Positions 1-8,552 are shown, numbered from the stretch's first letter. The stretch is 23,804 nt of DNA from Caryophanales bacterium UBA6356 (GCA_002440125.1 DJRQ01000015.1:5656-29459); one strand, 5' to 3'. Numbers and translations are program-made. Notes: generated by a model from the sequence alone, not told the origin.

Positions 1-22
1 TAGAGTGCGGAGTTCTAAAATC

Positions 23-51
23 AAGGATCGCTTGGATAACGATCCTTTTTT
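23..51 (+). terminator. Intrinsic terminator between type III antitoxin RNA and toxin gene
   Basis: An 8-bp perfect stem (AAGGATCG at 23-30, CGATCCTT at 40-47) with a 9-nt loop runs into a T-tract ending at 51, six bases before the toxN ribosome binding site. In type III toxin-antitoxin loci a leaky terminator in exactly this place sits between the tandem antitoxin RNA repeats and the toxin gene and sets the RNA:toxin ratio. The repeats themselves would lie to the left of the window; only the last 20 or so bases before the hairpin are visible. Confidence 0.85.
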
Positions 52-67
52 CAACTAGGAGGCTTCT

Positions 68-649
68 ATGGACATTCGCTTCTACTCTATCGCCGATGCT
101 TTCATTGCCAGATTACGCCTAGTAGACCATAGGGTTCTTTCGAATCACGAAGAAAAAAGGAAACATTTAAGGCCCTATGTTGGTTTTATCGTGAAAGTGA
201 ATAATTACGACTATTTTTTGCCACTTTCGTCGAGCGATCCTAAAGACTACGATGAGAACAAACGCCTCCGTCCTTCTACCCAAACGATTTTGAGAATGAA
301 AAACAAAAAGGACGAGTACCTAGGAAAAATCCTCCTAAACAATATGATTCCGGCCCCTAACTCGGAAATAAGCGAAATCTCATTATCCAAAAAGCCTCTA
401 ACCGGTCGAAAAGAAGAAGATGTCCTTATCGAAATAGAAAATAAATATAAGGACTTAATGATCGATGAGCTCAATTGGATTAAGGAAAACATACGGGAAA
501 TAACGAGCAAAACGAAAAGACTTTACAGCGCCAAAGTGAACGAAAGCAATGAAATATATTGGAAAGGGAGAAAAAAGCCAAACTATTTGAAGGCGACGGT
601 GGATTTTAGAAAAATCGAAGAAGCCGTGAGGAAAGACTATACCCTTTAA
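68..649 (+). CDS. toxN: ToxN/AbiQ-family type III toxin (endoribonuclease)
   Basis: A 193-residue protein recognised as a ToxN/AbiQ-type toxin, a sequence-selective endoribonuclease held inactive by its own repeat RNA and often active in phage abortive infection. The visible family pattern is an N-terminal strand (IRFYSIADAFI, 3-13), RPYVGFIVKVNNYDYFLPLSS (35-55) where ToxN has its phosphate-handling Thr/Ser-Ser and Lys (here S54, S55 and K59), then LNNMIPAP after the insertion, and a helical C-terminus. The length is slightly above the usual 165-190. The start has a perfect AGGAGG at 57-62. The preceding terminator (23-51) is the classical type III arrangement. The family call is strong from the sequence. 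Toxin activity and the partner RNA are inferred, because the antitoxin repeats lie outside the window. Confidence 0.85.
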   Translation: MDIRFYSIADAFIARLRLVDHRVLSNHEEKRKHLRPYVGFIVKVNNYDYFLPLSSSDPKDYDENKRLRPSTQTILRMKNKKDEYLGKILLNNMIPAPNSEISEISLSKKPLTGRKEEDVLIEIENKYKDLMIDELNWIKENIREITSKTKRLYSAKVNESNEIYWKGRKKPNYLKATVDFRKIEEAVRKDYTL

Positions 650-674
650 GATGTCTTGAGAGATTTCTTTATGG

Positions 675-720
675 AACCGCTAGAGAAATGTTTTTTGTAG
701 TGGTTTTAAGATATTTTTCT
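675..720 (+). terminator. Weak candidate terminator after toxN
   Basis: AACCGCTA (675-682) can pair with TAGTGGTT (698-705) through eight pairs including one G-U, with a 15-nt loop. A T-rich but interrupted tract follows to about 720. It lies 26 bp after the toxN stop and before the first 72-bp repeat. The broken T-tract makes this tentative. Confidence 0.3.
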
Positions 721-741
721 TTTAAAACGAATATCGAACGA

Positions 742-813
742 AGAGAAAAACAGCCTTTCCGGGTATAAAAATTAATAAATATTCAAAAATGATACCCGGA
801 AACGCCATTTAAC
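742..813. repeat. 72-bp direct repeat, copy 1, with internal 11-bp inverted repeat
   Basis: This segment is repeated at 2228-2299 with 71 of 72 bases identical; the one difference is T at 773 versus G at 2259. Inside it TTTCCGGGTAT (756-766) and ATACCCGGAAA (792-802) form a perfect 11-bp inverted repeat around a 25-nt AT-rich loop. The copy sits 92 bp after toxN and 25 bp before the AAA+ ATPase start, so it could also influence that gene's transcription. No T-tract follows the right arm, so it does not look like an ordinary terminator. Confidence 0.95.
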
Positions 814-838
814 TGGATAATAATATCGGAGAAAAAAG

Positions 839-2086
839 ATGGAAGAGAAGATTTTCGTGAGAGAAAAATACTTGAAAGGAATCAGGCCTTTCTACCAAAG
901 CGACATCGTCAAGGTCATAACGGGAATAAGAAGGTGTGGCAAATCTTGTTTGCTAAAATCCATTATGACGGAAATGAAACGATCCGGCATTCCAGACGAG
1001 AGGATTATTTACCTCCCGCTCGACAGAAGGGGATTCAAGGATATAAAAACGCCTAAAGAACTCGAAGACAGGATAGAATCCTACATAAAAGAGGATGGGC
1101 GTTATTTCCTTTTCATCGATGAAGTCCAAAACGTTTCCGGCTTTGAATCGGTTGTTTTGTCTTATCAAGAAGAAGGCTATTCCATCTTTTTGACCGGATC
1201 GAATTCCTACCTTTTAAGCGATGAAATATCCACGAAATTAACAGGAAGGTATTTGACATTCGAAACGTTTCCCCTGGATTTTAAGGAATACGTCGAAATG
1301 AAAAGATTTTTAGGAAAAACAACAAACGACGATGTCGACACGGAGTTTAATGAATACATTCTAAATGGGGGCTTCCCGAAATCTTTAGAATTCGATCTTT
1401 TATCGGCTAGGCAGTTTTACACCAGAGAAATCGTACAAGAGATATTCAAGAAAGACGTAACAAGCAAAAATAGGGTAACCAATGTCCCCGTATTCAAAAG
1501 AGTGCAAAATTTCGTAATAGATAACTACGCTTCCGAGATGACGGTTTCAAACATCGTTGACGAGCTATCAAAAAGCGGAATCAAAACGAAAGCGGCGACA
1601 GTCGGAAAATACATAAGGCATCTCGAAAACGCAAAAATCATCTACGAATGCAATCGATTCGACCTTAAGAGCAAAAAGTCCCTAAGAAAGGAAAGCAAAT
1701 ACTATCTGACGGATCTATCCCTTTATTTTTCTCTTTCTACCGATAACCAGCTCAACTATGGGCCGTCATTAGAAAACATCGTCTATCTTTACCTTATAAG
1801 CAATGGCTATCAAGTAAGCGTGGGAAAAATCGGAAACTTCGAGTGCGATTTCATCATTAGAAAAGAGAACCGGGAGTACGCTTACATTCAGGTAACCTAC
1901 ACTCTTCAAGGGGAAGATGCGAAGGCCACAAACAGAATTAAGGAAAGGGAATATAGGCCATTCCGATACATTCGCAATGGATATCCGAGATATATCATTT
2001 CCTTAGATAGATATAGAGACCAACAAGAAGGCGTTAAGCACATTAACGCCATCGATTTGATGTTAGGGAAAGAAAACTTAATCTAG
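839..2086 (+). CDS. AAA+ ATPase of the AAA_14/DUF4143 type
   Basis: A 415-residue ATP-binding protein with the standard two-part layout: an N-terminal AAA module and a C-terminal DUF4143 region. Walker A is GIRRCGKS (29-36), Walker B is LFIDEVQ (91-97) and a sensor-like LTGSNS follows near 118-123. The middle (about 200-290) looks like a winged-helix region. The C-terminus has the nuclease-fold-like pattern ECDFIIR ... YAYIQVTY typical of the family. The start has GGAGA about 6 bp upstream. The family is widespread in bacteria and archaea, usually as solitary, frequently transferred genes, and its biological role is not settled. This copy is flanked by two nearly identical 72-bp repeats, which suggests it moved or can be lost as a unit. 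Family call firm; role unknown. Confidence 0.92.
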   Translation: MEEKIFVREKYLKGIRPFYQSDIVKVITGIRRCGKSCLLKSIMTEMKRSGIPDERIIYLPLDRRGFKDIKTPKELEDRIESYIKEDGRYFLFIDEVQNVSGFESVVLSYQEEGYSIFLTGSNSYLLSDEISTKLTGRYLTFETFPLDFKEYVEMKRFLGKTTNDDVDTEFNEYILNGGFPKSLEFDLLSARQFYTREIVQEIFKKDVTSKNRVTNVPVFKRVQNFVIDNYASEMTVSNIVDELSKSGIKTKAATVGKYIRHLENAKIIYECNRFDLKSKKSLRKESKYYLTDLSLYFSLSTDNQLNYGPSLENIVYLYLISNGYQVSVGKIGNFECDFIIRKENREYAYIQVTYTLQGEDAKATNRIKEREYRPFRYIRNGYPRYIISLDRYRDQQEGVKHINAIDLMLGKENLI

Positions 2087-2548
2087 CAAAGGAATCAAAA
2101 ACAATTGTTCGGATAATTGCTTTCCTTCCGCGTTTCGTTTTGGAAAGGGAACACATCCTTTTAGATCAGAAGAAAAAAGCCCTATTCCCATTCGAAGAGT
2201 CTTTTAAAGAAAAAAGGCGTTAGCTATAGAGAAAAACAGCCTTTCCGGGTATAAAAATGAATAAATATTCAAAAATGATACCCGGAAACGCCATTTAACG
2301 ACTTATTGTTGACGCTTTAGAGTCGCGAAAATGAGGCTTCATCAAATGCTCTCATCGTTCAAAAGGGAAATGCTCTGGGCAAGCCCTCTTTTTTGTTGGA
2401 TTCTTTTGGCAATCGGAAAAAGCGCCATATAGCGATGGTTTTGAATGCCTCATGAAGGAAACGATTCAAATGGGCATCGCCTACACAATTTCGAACGCTG
2501 AAGCTTCTAGAATCTTATACGTTTTCAAAAAAAGATCCGAGGGCGAGA
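2087..2548. other. Intergenic stretch between convergent accessory and surface-operon genes
   Basis: These 460 bp separate the + strand ATPase gene from the end of the - strand operon. They contain repeat copy 2 (2228-2299). A possible two-part hairpin follows the ATPase stop: AAGGAA and CAATT upstream pair with AATTG and TTCCTT around 2089-2128. A GGGCAAGCCC element with a T-rich tail lies near 2377-2395. Two tiny + frames (31 and 37 codons) lie at about 2330-2565, without ribosome binding sites or recognisable similarity. I see no convincing gene. Confidence 0.5.
2228..2299. repeat. 72-bp direct repeat, copy 2, with internal 11-bp inverted repeat
   Basis: Second copy of the repeat at 742-813, in the same orientation and offset by 1486 bp. 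The inverted-repeat arms are at 2242-2252 and 2278-2288. Like copy 1, it follows the stop codon of a + strand gene, here by 141 bp. Similarity ends abruptly at both edges. No third copy was noticed in the window. Confidence 0.95.
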
Positions 2549-2557
2549 CTATGCGGA
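2527..2557 (-). terminator. Candidate terminator of the surface operon
   Basis: On the - strand a seven-T tract (2533 down to 2527) follows the lipoprotein stop by 15 bp. A short TCCG/CGGA stem (2554-2557 with 2536-2539) overlaps the stop codon. The stem is only 4 bp, so the T-tract is the main support. Confidence 0.35.
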
Positions 2558-3655
2558 ATACTTAGCGAATAAGGTTAAATCCCCGGTGACGATGGTAAGA
2601 TCGGTGAATTTTCCAGCATTTATGTTATTGGTGTCAGTAAACCACCCCTCGAAAACGTGTCCTTCATAGGTCGGGGTGGGTATGGCCGCTAAAGGAACGG
2701 CTTCGCCAATGACGGCATTCACGATCGCCAAAGGAGTGGAGCCGTTGATTAGGCCTTCCCCCGCATTGAACGTCAAAGCGGCGTATTGCTTCACGTGAGA
2801 GGTCTCTTCGCTTTTCATGCCGAAAAGGAAAAGCCAAGTGCCATCGCTTTGGAGTTGATAGACGTAGCCTGTCACGCGATTAAGATAGAAGTCCCCCACT
2901 TCAGCGCCGCTCACGACGGAGTCGCTTTCGAGATTGGTTGTGCCAGTAATCCACTTCGTGCTCTTTGGCCGAGGGAGATAAACGGTTTCCGTAAAACCGT
3001 CTGTATAGGTGATCGTCAAGGCGTAGCGGCTCGTATCGCTATGGCTCTCATCATAGGAAACAGAGGCGATTCCAGCGCCGTTTTTGACTTCAAAGGTGGT
3101 ATTGGTGCCATCGGTGAAGGTGACAGTAATCGTCATGACGCCTTTCGCATTCGGACGCGAAACCTCAAAGGAGGCGATGCCATTGCCATCTTTGCCTTTT
3201 GGGATTGTGATGGTTTTGCTTTCCGAGCCATCCGTATAGCTAAAAACCAAAGTCGTATTCCCTTCTTCGTCGTTTCCAATAGTCACGTCCTTGACGCCTT
3301 TTCCTTCGAGAACGGGAACTTCGATAACGGTGGGCTCCATCGAATCGTCGCTATAAGTGATCGTCAATATGATTTTCTTTTGGTCTTCGCTTAAGGTCGG
3401 AACGATGCTTTTTATAGAGACGCCGTCTTTTCCCGATAAGCCTTGAGGAATGAAGAAGACAACCGGATCCTTTTCTTCATCGGTAAAGGTGATGGTTACC
3501 ACGGTATTGCCGCTTTCGCTATCTTGCCGAGTGGTGATATTGGCAATGCCTGTGCCACTATCTTCTCCTCCGAAGAAAGCGCTCGAACACGATGTCAAAG
3601 GAGCAAGCAAGAACAAAGAGCCGAGGAATAGCAGGGATTTTTTCATTTTTTTCAT
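2549..3655 (-). CDS. Repeat-containing surface lipoprotein with InlB-like C-terminal repeat
   Basis: A 368-residue lipoprotein. The N-terminus is basic then hydrophobic and ends in the lipobox LTSC (20-23), so Cys23 should be lipidated and the protein held on the outer face of the membrane. From about residue 33 to 235 there are four or five degenerate beta-rich repeats of about 45 residues, each with a core like LTITYTDGS followed by a proline/glycine stretch (IPKGKDG, FIPQGLSGKDG). The C-terminal 75 residues (TFNAGEG ... YEGHVFEGWFTD ... LTLFAKYSA) match the Listeria-Bacteroides/InlB B-repeat type. It is the last gene of the - strand operon, 13 bp after the 814-residue protein, with GGAGA 7-8 bp before the start. 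A role in surface adhesion or anchoring is inferred. The lipoprotein call is firm, the function unknown. Confidence 0.85.
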   Translation of the reverse strand: MKKMKKSLLFLGSLFLLAPLTSCSSAFFGGEDSGTGIANITTRQDSESGNTVVTITFTDEEKDPVVFFIPQGLSGKDGVSIKSIVPTLSEDQKKIILTITYSDDSMEPTVIEVPVLEGKGVKDVTIGNDEEGNTTLVFSYTDGSESKTITIPKGKDGNGIASFEVSRPNAKGVMTITVTFTDGTNTTFEVKNGAGIASVSYDESHSDTSRYALTITYTDGFTETVYLPRPKSTKWITGTTNLESDSVVSGAEVGDFYLNRVTGYVYQLQSDGTWLFLFGMKSEETSHVKQYAALTFNAGEGLINGSTPLAIVNAVIGEAVPLAAIPTPTYEGHVFEGWFTDTNNINAGKFTDLTIVTGDLTLFAKYSA

Positions 3656-3668
3656 AACTTATTCTCCT

Positions 3669-6113
3669 TTATTTATTAATAGATAAGTGCGCCTTTAAGT
3701 CATCGATCTTTGGCACTTCGTTTAGAAGAATGGGATTCTTCGCTTCCTCTAAGCCATTGGTGATAAAGTGGAAAGGATGGGAACCGATGGTCACGATAAC
3801 GCAGTCGACAAGCATCGCCCGCATTCCGCTTTGACCGCCATTGACGATCTCATCCACCAAGTTCACCTCAAGAGGCTCGCTATAGGTATTATAAGCGCTA
3901 TCGCTATAACCCGTTACTTTCGAGACGTTGAGTCCGCCGCCATAATAGGCGATGGCCGTATTGATGTAGTCTTTGTTCGAAAGGCGATGGATAAGGCCTT
4001 TGGCATTCATCGCTTTTCGAAGGGCGTTCTTCATCGGGAAGATGTCGTCGATAGTAACGCTCTTATCGCCCATATTGAGTTGCTTAAGGATAGTCGAGAT
4101 ATTCTCTTCGATCAAAGAACTCACGTCGATCGAGTCGAGCTCCTTCCAATCGTAGAATCGGCAATCCCCTTCTAAAGTGATGTGAATAGGGGCGCTTGTG
4201 CCGCCGACTTTGTTCGGCGTGGGAGAATCTAACATCGCCAACAAGGAAGTGATGCTCGAAGGGATGTTCCCATAAAGAAGAGGCCCATTGAACATCGACT
4301 CGGAAGCAATGCCAAAGACGCCACTTCTCCCAAAGAAGGTATCCTTGATGGTCATCGAAGCGGCATATTTTTGAATCGTGCCGTCTTCATTTAGGAAAGC
4401 GCTCCCGTTATCGAGATACTTTTGGATGATATCGAGATCTTTTTTGTAATCGTATTCCTTCAAGGTGCCATTGACCGTGGCACTTATAAAAGCGTTCAGT
4501 CTTTCGTTGGCCGTGCCAACGCTCGAATCGTCAATATCATCGAAAAACTCGTTAAAGCTCTTATCGATGGCATTCCCGCCCATCGTTTCTTGGACGCGTT
4601 TCGAAGTGTCGTAGCCTTCTTTCTGGTTGCTTCCAGCCAAAAGGAGGAATTCCCCCGCTTTCTTGAGAATGGAATTCTCTAGTAGAAGATTATCGGCATC
4701 ATAGGCCCTAAGGCACACCTTGCCATTGGATAAGATGGAATTGGAGATCGTGACGTTCTTGCTTTCCACGTCCAAAACGCTCCCAGTGTAGGTATATTGG
4801 TAAAGGTTATCGCTTTCATCGGCATTCGAAAGCTTCACGTCGTTAATGGTCACGTCATCCCTTTCGACATAGACTCCGGCATTGTCTTGCCCCAAAGCAA
4901 CCACAAGAGGAATCTTGCTAATATCGCCAACCCCCACAAAAGGAAGAGGGCCATGGAAATAATCTTTTTCGGCATCGGGCTTCAACTTCCCCGTCGTTTT
5001 ATCAATAGAGCCATTATGGGGGAAGCATAAAGCATCCATATTGATGCTAAAGCCATTGCCATAGAGATCTTTCTTAAGAGAGATGCCCGCTTTAAGGGTC
5101 TTGGAATAGTTCGCCCCCGTCGCCTTATTGAAATCATCGATGAACTTCGAATCGTAAGTGGTCTCGAAAGAGTAGATCTCTTTTTCGAAGCTATAGGTCT
5201 TTTTCTCAAAGTCATAATGGCCGAAAAGAGAGGTGTTCTCGCTCTTTTGTTCATTGATAGCTTCACCTTTGTCGTTGGTCTTATAAGTGTTCTTAAGCGA
5301 TTCGAGGTTCGTCCCCAAGACGATATTCTCGCCTTCGCTTGAGAAATTGGTAGCCATAAGCAAATCGTCATAGCTATAGACGTTGACGGCATCTAAGACG
5401 TCAAAGGTATAAGTGGCGAAAAAATGGGAGAGAGGATCTTGAAGCTTTAGGAAGCTTCCCTTTTGAGGAGCCCGAATGGTCACTGTTCCGCTTGTGTTGT
5501 CGTAGGAAAGATTGTCGCTGGCATCGACGAGGACATTTTGATGCGATTCGCCGCTTTCGCTAAAAGAAGTCGTCTCGATTTTAAAAGCAGCATCGACTTT
5601 TTGATAGGCGTCTTTCTTCAGCTCGCTATAGACGAGATCCTTCGAACCATAATACTTCGTGCTATCGATATTGGCGCCGCTTCCTTTGCGAACGGGGTTA
5701 ATGACCATCGCGCCATCTTTATAGATAATGGCCGTAAAGAATTTGGAAACCGATCCCCTTTCGTTCGAGCAAACGACTTCCACTTCCCCTTCTTTCAAAG
5801 CGAGCAGAGAGAAGTTGCCGTTTTCGTCTTCGACAACCCTAGCGAAATCATCATCCGTCGAATGAATCTTTTTGGTCTTCCAAACAAGGTTATTGCCATT
5901 CGCCAAAATAAGAGAGGGATCGACGATGGCTTTCGCTTTCAAAGGATAGCCGTGAGCTTCATCGATTTGGAATCCTTCGTTTTCGTTATAGTCCCATTCA
6001 ATGCCAAGGATATCGACCGCCACTTGGTTATCGAGAATCTCGATGGAGGCGAAAGTCAAAAGAGCTATCACAAAAGGGACTATAAGAAGCAAAATAAGAG
6101 GTTTCTTTTTCAT
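3669..6113 (-). CDS. Large membrane-anchored surface protein with Ig-like and beta-helix-like regions
   Basis: An 814-residue extracytoplasmic protein. MKKKPLILLLIVPFVIALL forms a signal or anchor segment (about 4-26) with no clear cleavage site. Residues about 55-130 resemble a bacterial Ig-like (Big_2) domain, with spaced strands around NNLVWKTKK, NGNFSLLALKEGEVEVVCS and a final strand. Around 400-500 the pattern DDVTINDVKLSNAD ... KNVTISNSILSNG ... DNLLLENSILKKAG is typical of right-handed parallel beta-helix (pectate-lyase-like) rungs. The rest, including the acidic region near 260-330, I do not recognise. No catalytic residues are evident. It starts 2 bp after the permease stop; GGAGG lies about 13 bp upstream, which is long. 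Position right after an ABC ATPase/permease pair suggests the exporter handles it or that it works in the same envelope complex. Gene certain; function not identified. Confidence 0.82.
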   Translation of the reverse strand: MKKKPLILLLIVPFVIALLTFASIEILDNQVAVDILGIEWDYNENEGFQIDEAHGYPLKAKAIVDPSLILANGNNLVWKTKKIHSTDDDFARVVEDENGNFSLLALKEGEVEVVCSNERGSVSKFFTAIIYKDGAMVINPVRKGSGANIDSTKYYGSKDLVYSELKKDAYQKVDAAFKIETTSFSESGESHQNVLVDASDNLSYDNTSGTVTIRAPQKGSFLKLQDPLSHFFATYTFDVLDAVNVYSYDDLLMATNFSSEGENIVLGTNLESLKNTYKTNDKGEAINEQKSENTSLFGHYDFEKKTYSFEKEIYSFETTYDSKFIDDFNKATGANYSKTLKAGISLKKDLYGNGFSINMDALCFPHNGSIDKTTGKLKPDAEKDYFHGPLPFVGVGDISKIPLVVALGQDNAGVYVERDDVTINDVKLSNADESDNLYQYTYTGSVLDVESKNVTISNSILSNGKVCLRAYDADNLLLENSILKKAGEFLLLAGSNQKEGYDTSKRVQETMGGNAIDKSFNEFFDDIDDSSVGTANERLNAFISATVNGTLKEYDYKKDLDIIQKYLDNGSAFLNEDGTIQKYAASMTIKDTFFGRSGVFGIASESMFNGPLLYGNIPSSITSLLAMLDSPTPNKVGGTSAPIHITLEGDCRFYDWKELDSIDVSSLIEENISTILKQLNMGDKSVTIDDIFPMKNALRKAMNAKGLIHRLSNKDYINTAIAYYGGGLNVSKVTGYSDSAYNTYSEPLEVNLVDEIVNGGQSGMRAMLVDCVIVTIGSHPFHFITNGLEEAKNPILLNEVPKIDDLKAHLSINK

Positions 6114-6115
6114 GG

Positions 6116-7735
6116 CTAGTTTGAGACCTCCATTTCCAAAAACGCCTTCGGATAACGGCGATACACAATAACGCCTATCGGCACCAATAAAGCGGCGCTA
6201 AGGCAAAAGGCAATAAGGTAAAGAGCCCAACTTGGGCACTTAAGGTATATCGAAAGAAGGAAGAAAAGAAAGAAGATGACGAAAGGGAAAAGAAGAGGAA
6301 TAAGGTCGTTAAAGATGCCAAGCTTCATCTTTATCTCCTTAGCGCTTCGATCGTGCATGTCGCAATAAAGGCCAAAGACGTTGGTGAAAAGAACCAAAAG
6401 AGCCCCTATCGCCAAGGAAGAAAAGAAGACGGGCGCGCTTATAACGCCAGAAGAAAGAAGCACGATGATGGTAATCAATAACGACAAGAAGGAAAAGAAG
6501 GTCGGGATAAGGAGCTTAGCCAGAAGTTGCTTATCACTCGAGATAGGAATCGACTTGACGATTTTAAGGGCCTTCCCTTCGCGCGACATCGCCAAAGATG
6601 AGCTGCTATTGATAACCGCCACAAAAAGCAAAATAAGAGTGAGGTTAATGCCACTAATAAGCTCTGGGAAGTAAGCGGCATAGAACTCCAAGTTGGAATA
6701 GATAAGGGAATTGAGGCTCGAGATGACAGCATAAGTCAAAAAGGGGCACATGATGAGAAGCGAGCTATAGGAGAAGATGTTGGTCGAGTCCTTAAAAAGA
6801 AGCGACATCTCTTTTTTTAGGAGCGCTTTGAAAGGCTTATCCAAGACGATCTTCTTCTCTTTCTTGGCTTTCGAGAAGCTCTTACTGCCATTCCGAAGCT
6901 CATGATAGAAAACCAAGCACGTGATGGCGATTCCTAGGGAAGCGCTAAAGAAGCTTGCGCCTAGGGAAATGAGCACATTGGAGAGTATCCGTTCTTGGAG
7001 AATGATGGCTTCGAGCCAATAGGAGACAGGCAAAAAACAAGGAAGCCCATCATGAATCGTCTCAACGAGCTTAGGAGATAGCACGCCACCGATCGCGCTA
7101 TCGGTGAGGGCAGTTAAAAATAAAGTCAATATCACCTTATAGAGATAGCAAAGAGCGATGACAAGCAAAGAAGCGATGACGAATTGGGCGATGTCGCTTC
7201 GTTTGACGAGCTTATAGAACTGTTGGTAGACGATGGCGAATATAAGAGCGATGCCCATAATGAAAACGCTAATGATGAAAGGATAGAGGATCGAAAAGAC
7301 ATAGTAATAGGGAATGAAGTGACGGCTCGCCCCATAGCAAATAAGCAAAGGGGTGGCGATAAAAAGCTCCATAAGGACCGCTTCGGCATAGATATAGACG
7401 ACCTTGGCCATGATTTCGGTACTCGGGGGAATGGGCAAAGGCAATGTCACGCGGCTATCGCTCTCATTAAAAAGAGACGACCTTGCCTTAAGCATCGCAA
7501 AGAAGATGCCAACAACCATCGTCAAGAACAAGCAAAGCACGAGGAAATCGTAGGATCCATAAGAGCTATAGGCTTCGATCTTCTTATCAAGCGTCACCGC
7601 GATAAAGCATTCCAAAGCGATTAAAAGACCCACAAAAAGCACATAGAAAAGAAGCGAAAGCAACCGAGCCCATAAGGTCTTTGACCCTAGGCTCCTCCTT
7701 TCGATAAATTCTTTTCTAAGAAGCTCCAAAAACAT
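6116..7735 (-). CDS. ABC exporter permease, about 12 membrane segments
   Basis: A 539-residue very hydrophobic protein with roughly 12 predicted membrane helices in two halves. A charged cytoplasmic stretch separates them near 290-310 (SKSFSKAKKEKKIVLDKPFK). This resembles the large ABC-2-like permeases of Bacillota that pair with a single cytoplasmic ATPase. The N-terminus MFLELLRKEFIERRS is a typical cytoplasmic lead-in, and the segment SREGKALKIVKSIPIS near 395-410 is of a kind often seen in such permeases. It follows the ABC ATPase gene by 2 bp with GAGG upstream, and its stop lies 2 bp before the 814-residue surface protein. Export is more likely than import because no substrate-binding protein is present. 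The substrate is unknown; the downstream surface protein is a candidate. Confidence 0.85.
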   Translation of the reverse strand: MFLELLRKEFIERRSLGSKTLWARLLSLLFYVLFVGLLIALECFIAVTLDKKIEAYSSYGSYDFLVLCLFLTMVVGIFFAMLKARSSLFNESDSRVTLPLPIPPSTEIMAKVVYIYAEAVLMELFIATPLLICYGASRHFIPYYYVFSILYPFIISVFIMGIALIFAIVYQQFYKLVKRSDIAQFVIASLLVIALCYLYKVILTLFLTALTDSAIGGVLSPKLVETIHDGLPCFLPVSYWLEAIILQERILSNVLISLGASFFSASLGIAITCLVFYHELRNGSKSFSKAKKEKKIVLDKPFKALLKKEMSLLFKDSTNIFSYSSLLIMCPFLTYAVISSLNSLIYSNLEFYAAYFPELISGINLTLILLFVAVINSSSSLAMSREGKALKIVKSIPISSDKQLLAKLLIPTFFSFLSLLITIIVLLSSGVISAPVFFSSLAIGALLVLFTNVFGLYCDMHDRSAKEIKMKLGIFNDLIPLLFPFVIFFLFFLLSIYLKCPSWALYLIAFCLSAALLVPIGVIVYRRYPKAFLEMEVSN

Positions 7736-7737
7736 CC

Positions 7738-8550
7738 CTAATCCTCTTTCTTTTCGCCATACATCTCAAAGAAGATCCTGCTAAGGTCCCTTCTTTTCAA
7801 AGGCTCTTTGGCAAAGTCGATAAGCTCCGCCACCACGCCATTATTGATGATGGCGACGCGCGAACATACGCGACTCACCAAGTCGATGTTGTGGGAAGTG
7901 ATGAAAACGCTTCGGCCGTTATTGGCGAATTCCTTAAGCATATCCATAAGGGTTTGATAGACCATGATATCAAGTCCGACGGTTGGCTCATCGAGCACCC
8001 AAAGGCTTGGATTATGGATAAGCGAAGCCATTAAGCACACTTTTTGCTTCATACCATGGCTATATTCGCCGATCTTGCGATTCAAATCATCCTCGCCAAT
8101 CATGAATTTCTTCTTTAGGAAGGCGTAGTTCTTATCAAACGCCTCCTGATACATGTCATAGCTTGACGCCACGAACTCCAGATATTCGTTACCCGTCATC
8201 ACTTCGTAAGTGACAGGCTCGCTCGGAACGTAACCGATCGCCATCTTGGCGTCGATAGGATTCTCTTTGATGTTATGGCCATCGATTATGATTTCGCCAC
8301 TATCGAAGTCCTTTAGGCCAACGACGCTGTCGATGGTGGTCGATTTGCCAGCGCCATTTTTGCCGATAAAACCAAAAACTTCGCCTTTATAGACATCGAG
8401 ATTGATGCCTTTAAGCACCTCTTTCTTGCCATAGCTCTTATGAAGGTCATGAATCGAAAGAATGACTTCCCTTGTCTCTTCCTTCTCTTCCCTTTTCTTT
8501 TTGTTAAAAAGAGGCGAGAAGACGTTGTTATTGAGATTCGTTTTTTCCAT
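7738..8550 (-). CDS. ABC transporter ATP-binding protein
   Basis: A 270-residue ATPase of the bacitracin/multidrug-export (BcrA/EcsA-like) type. All motifs are present: Walker A GKNGAGKS (63-70), signature SHGMKQK, Walker B LWVLDEPTVGLD and H-loop TSHN. The usual Q-loop Gln appears replaced (GYVPSEPVTYEVMTG), as in several exporters of this group. I chose the ATG at 8550 over one at 8580 because GGGGGAGGG lies just upstream of 8550 and the earlier start would overlap the preceding gene. An N-terminal Lys/Glu-rich extension (16-28) precedes the nucleotide-binding fold. It sits 2 bp after the McrC/DUF2357-like gene and 2 bp before its permease, so the exporter is embedded in the AAA+/signal-peptidase operon. 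Confidence 0.92.
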   Translation of the reverse strand: MEKTNLNNNVFSPLFNKKKREEKEETREVILSIHDLHKSYGKKEVLKGINLDVYKGEVFGFIGKNGAGKSTTIDSVVGLKDFDSGEIIIDGHNIKENPIDAKMAIGYVPSEPVTYEVMTGNEYLEFVASSYDMYQEAFDKNYAFLKKKFMIGEDDLNRKIGEYSHGMKQKVCLMASLIHNPSLWVLDEPTVGLDIMVYQTLMDMLKEFANNGRSVFITSHNIDLVSRVCSRVAIINNGVVAELIDFAKEPLKRRDLSRIFFEMYGEKKED

Positions 8551-8552
8551 AG

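Noticed and set aside
742..813. Integron attC site
   Set aside because: The repeat ends in ATTTAAC, which fits one attC core box, and repeats follow genes, but the matching GTTRRRY box is missing at the other end, the orientation is wrong, and no integrase is present.
2452..2565. 37-codon + frame (starting MKETIQMGIAYTISNAEASR) as a gene relic
   Set aside because: No ribosome binding site, no confident similarity, and it overlaps the 3' end of the lipoprotein gene.
2786..3394. 202-codon + strand frame inside the lipoprotein gene
   Set aside because: Antisense shadow of the lipoprotein reading frame; no ribosome binding site or recognisable motif.
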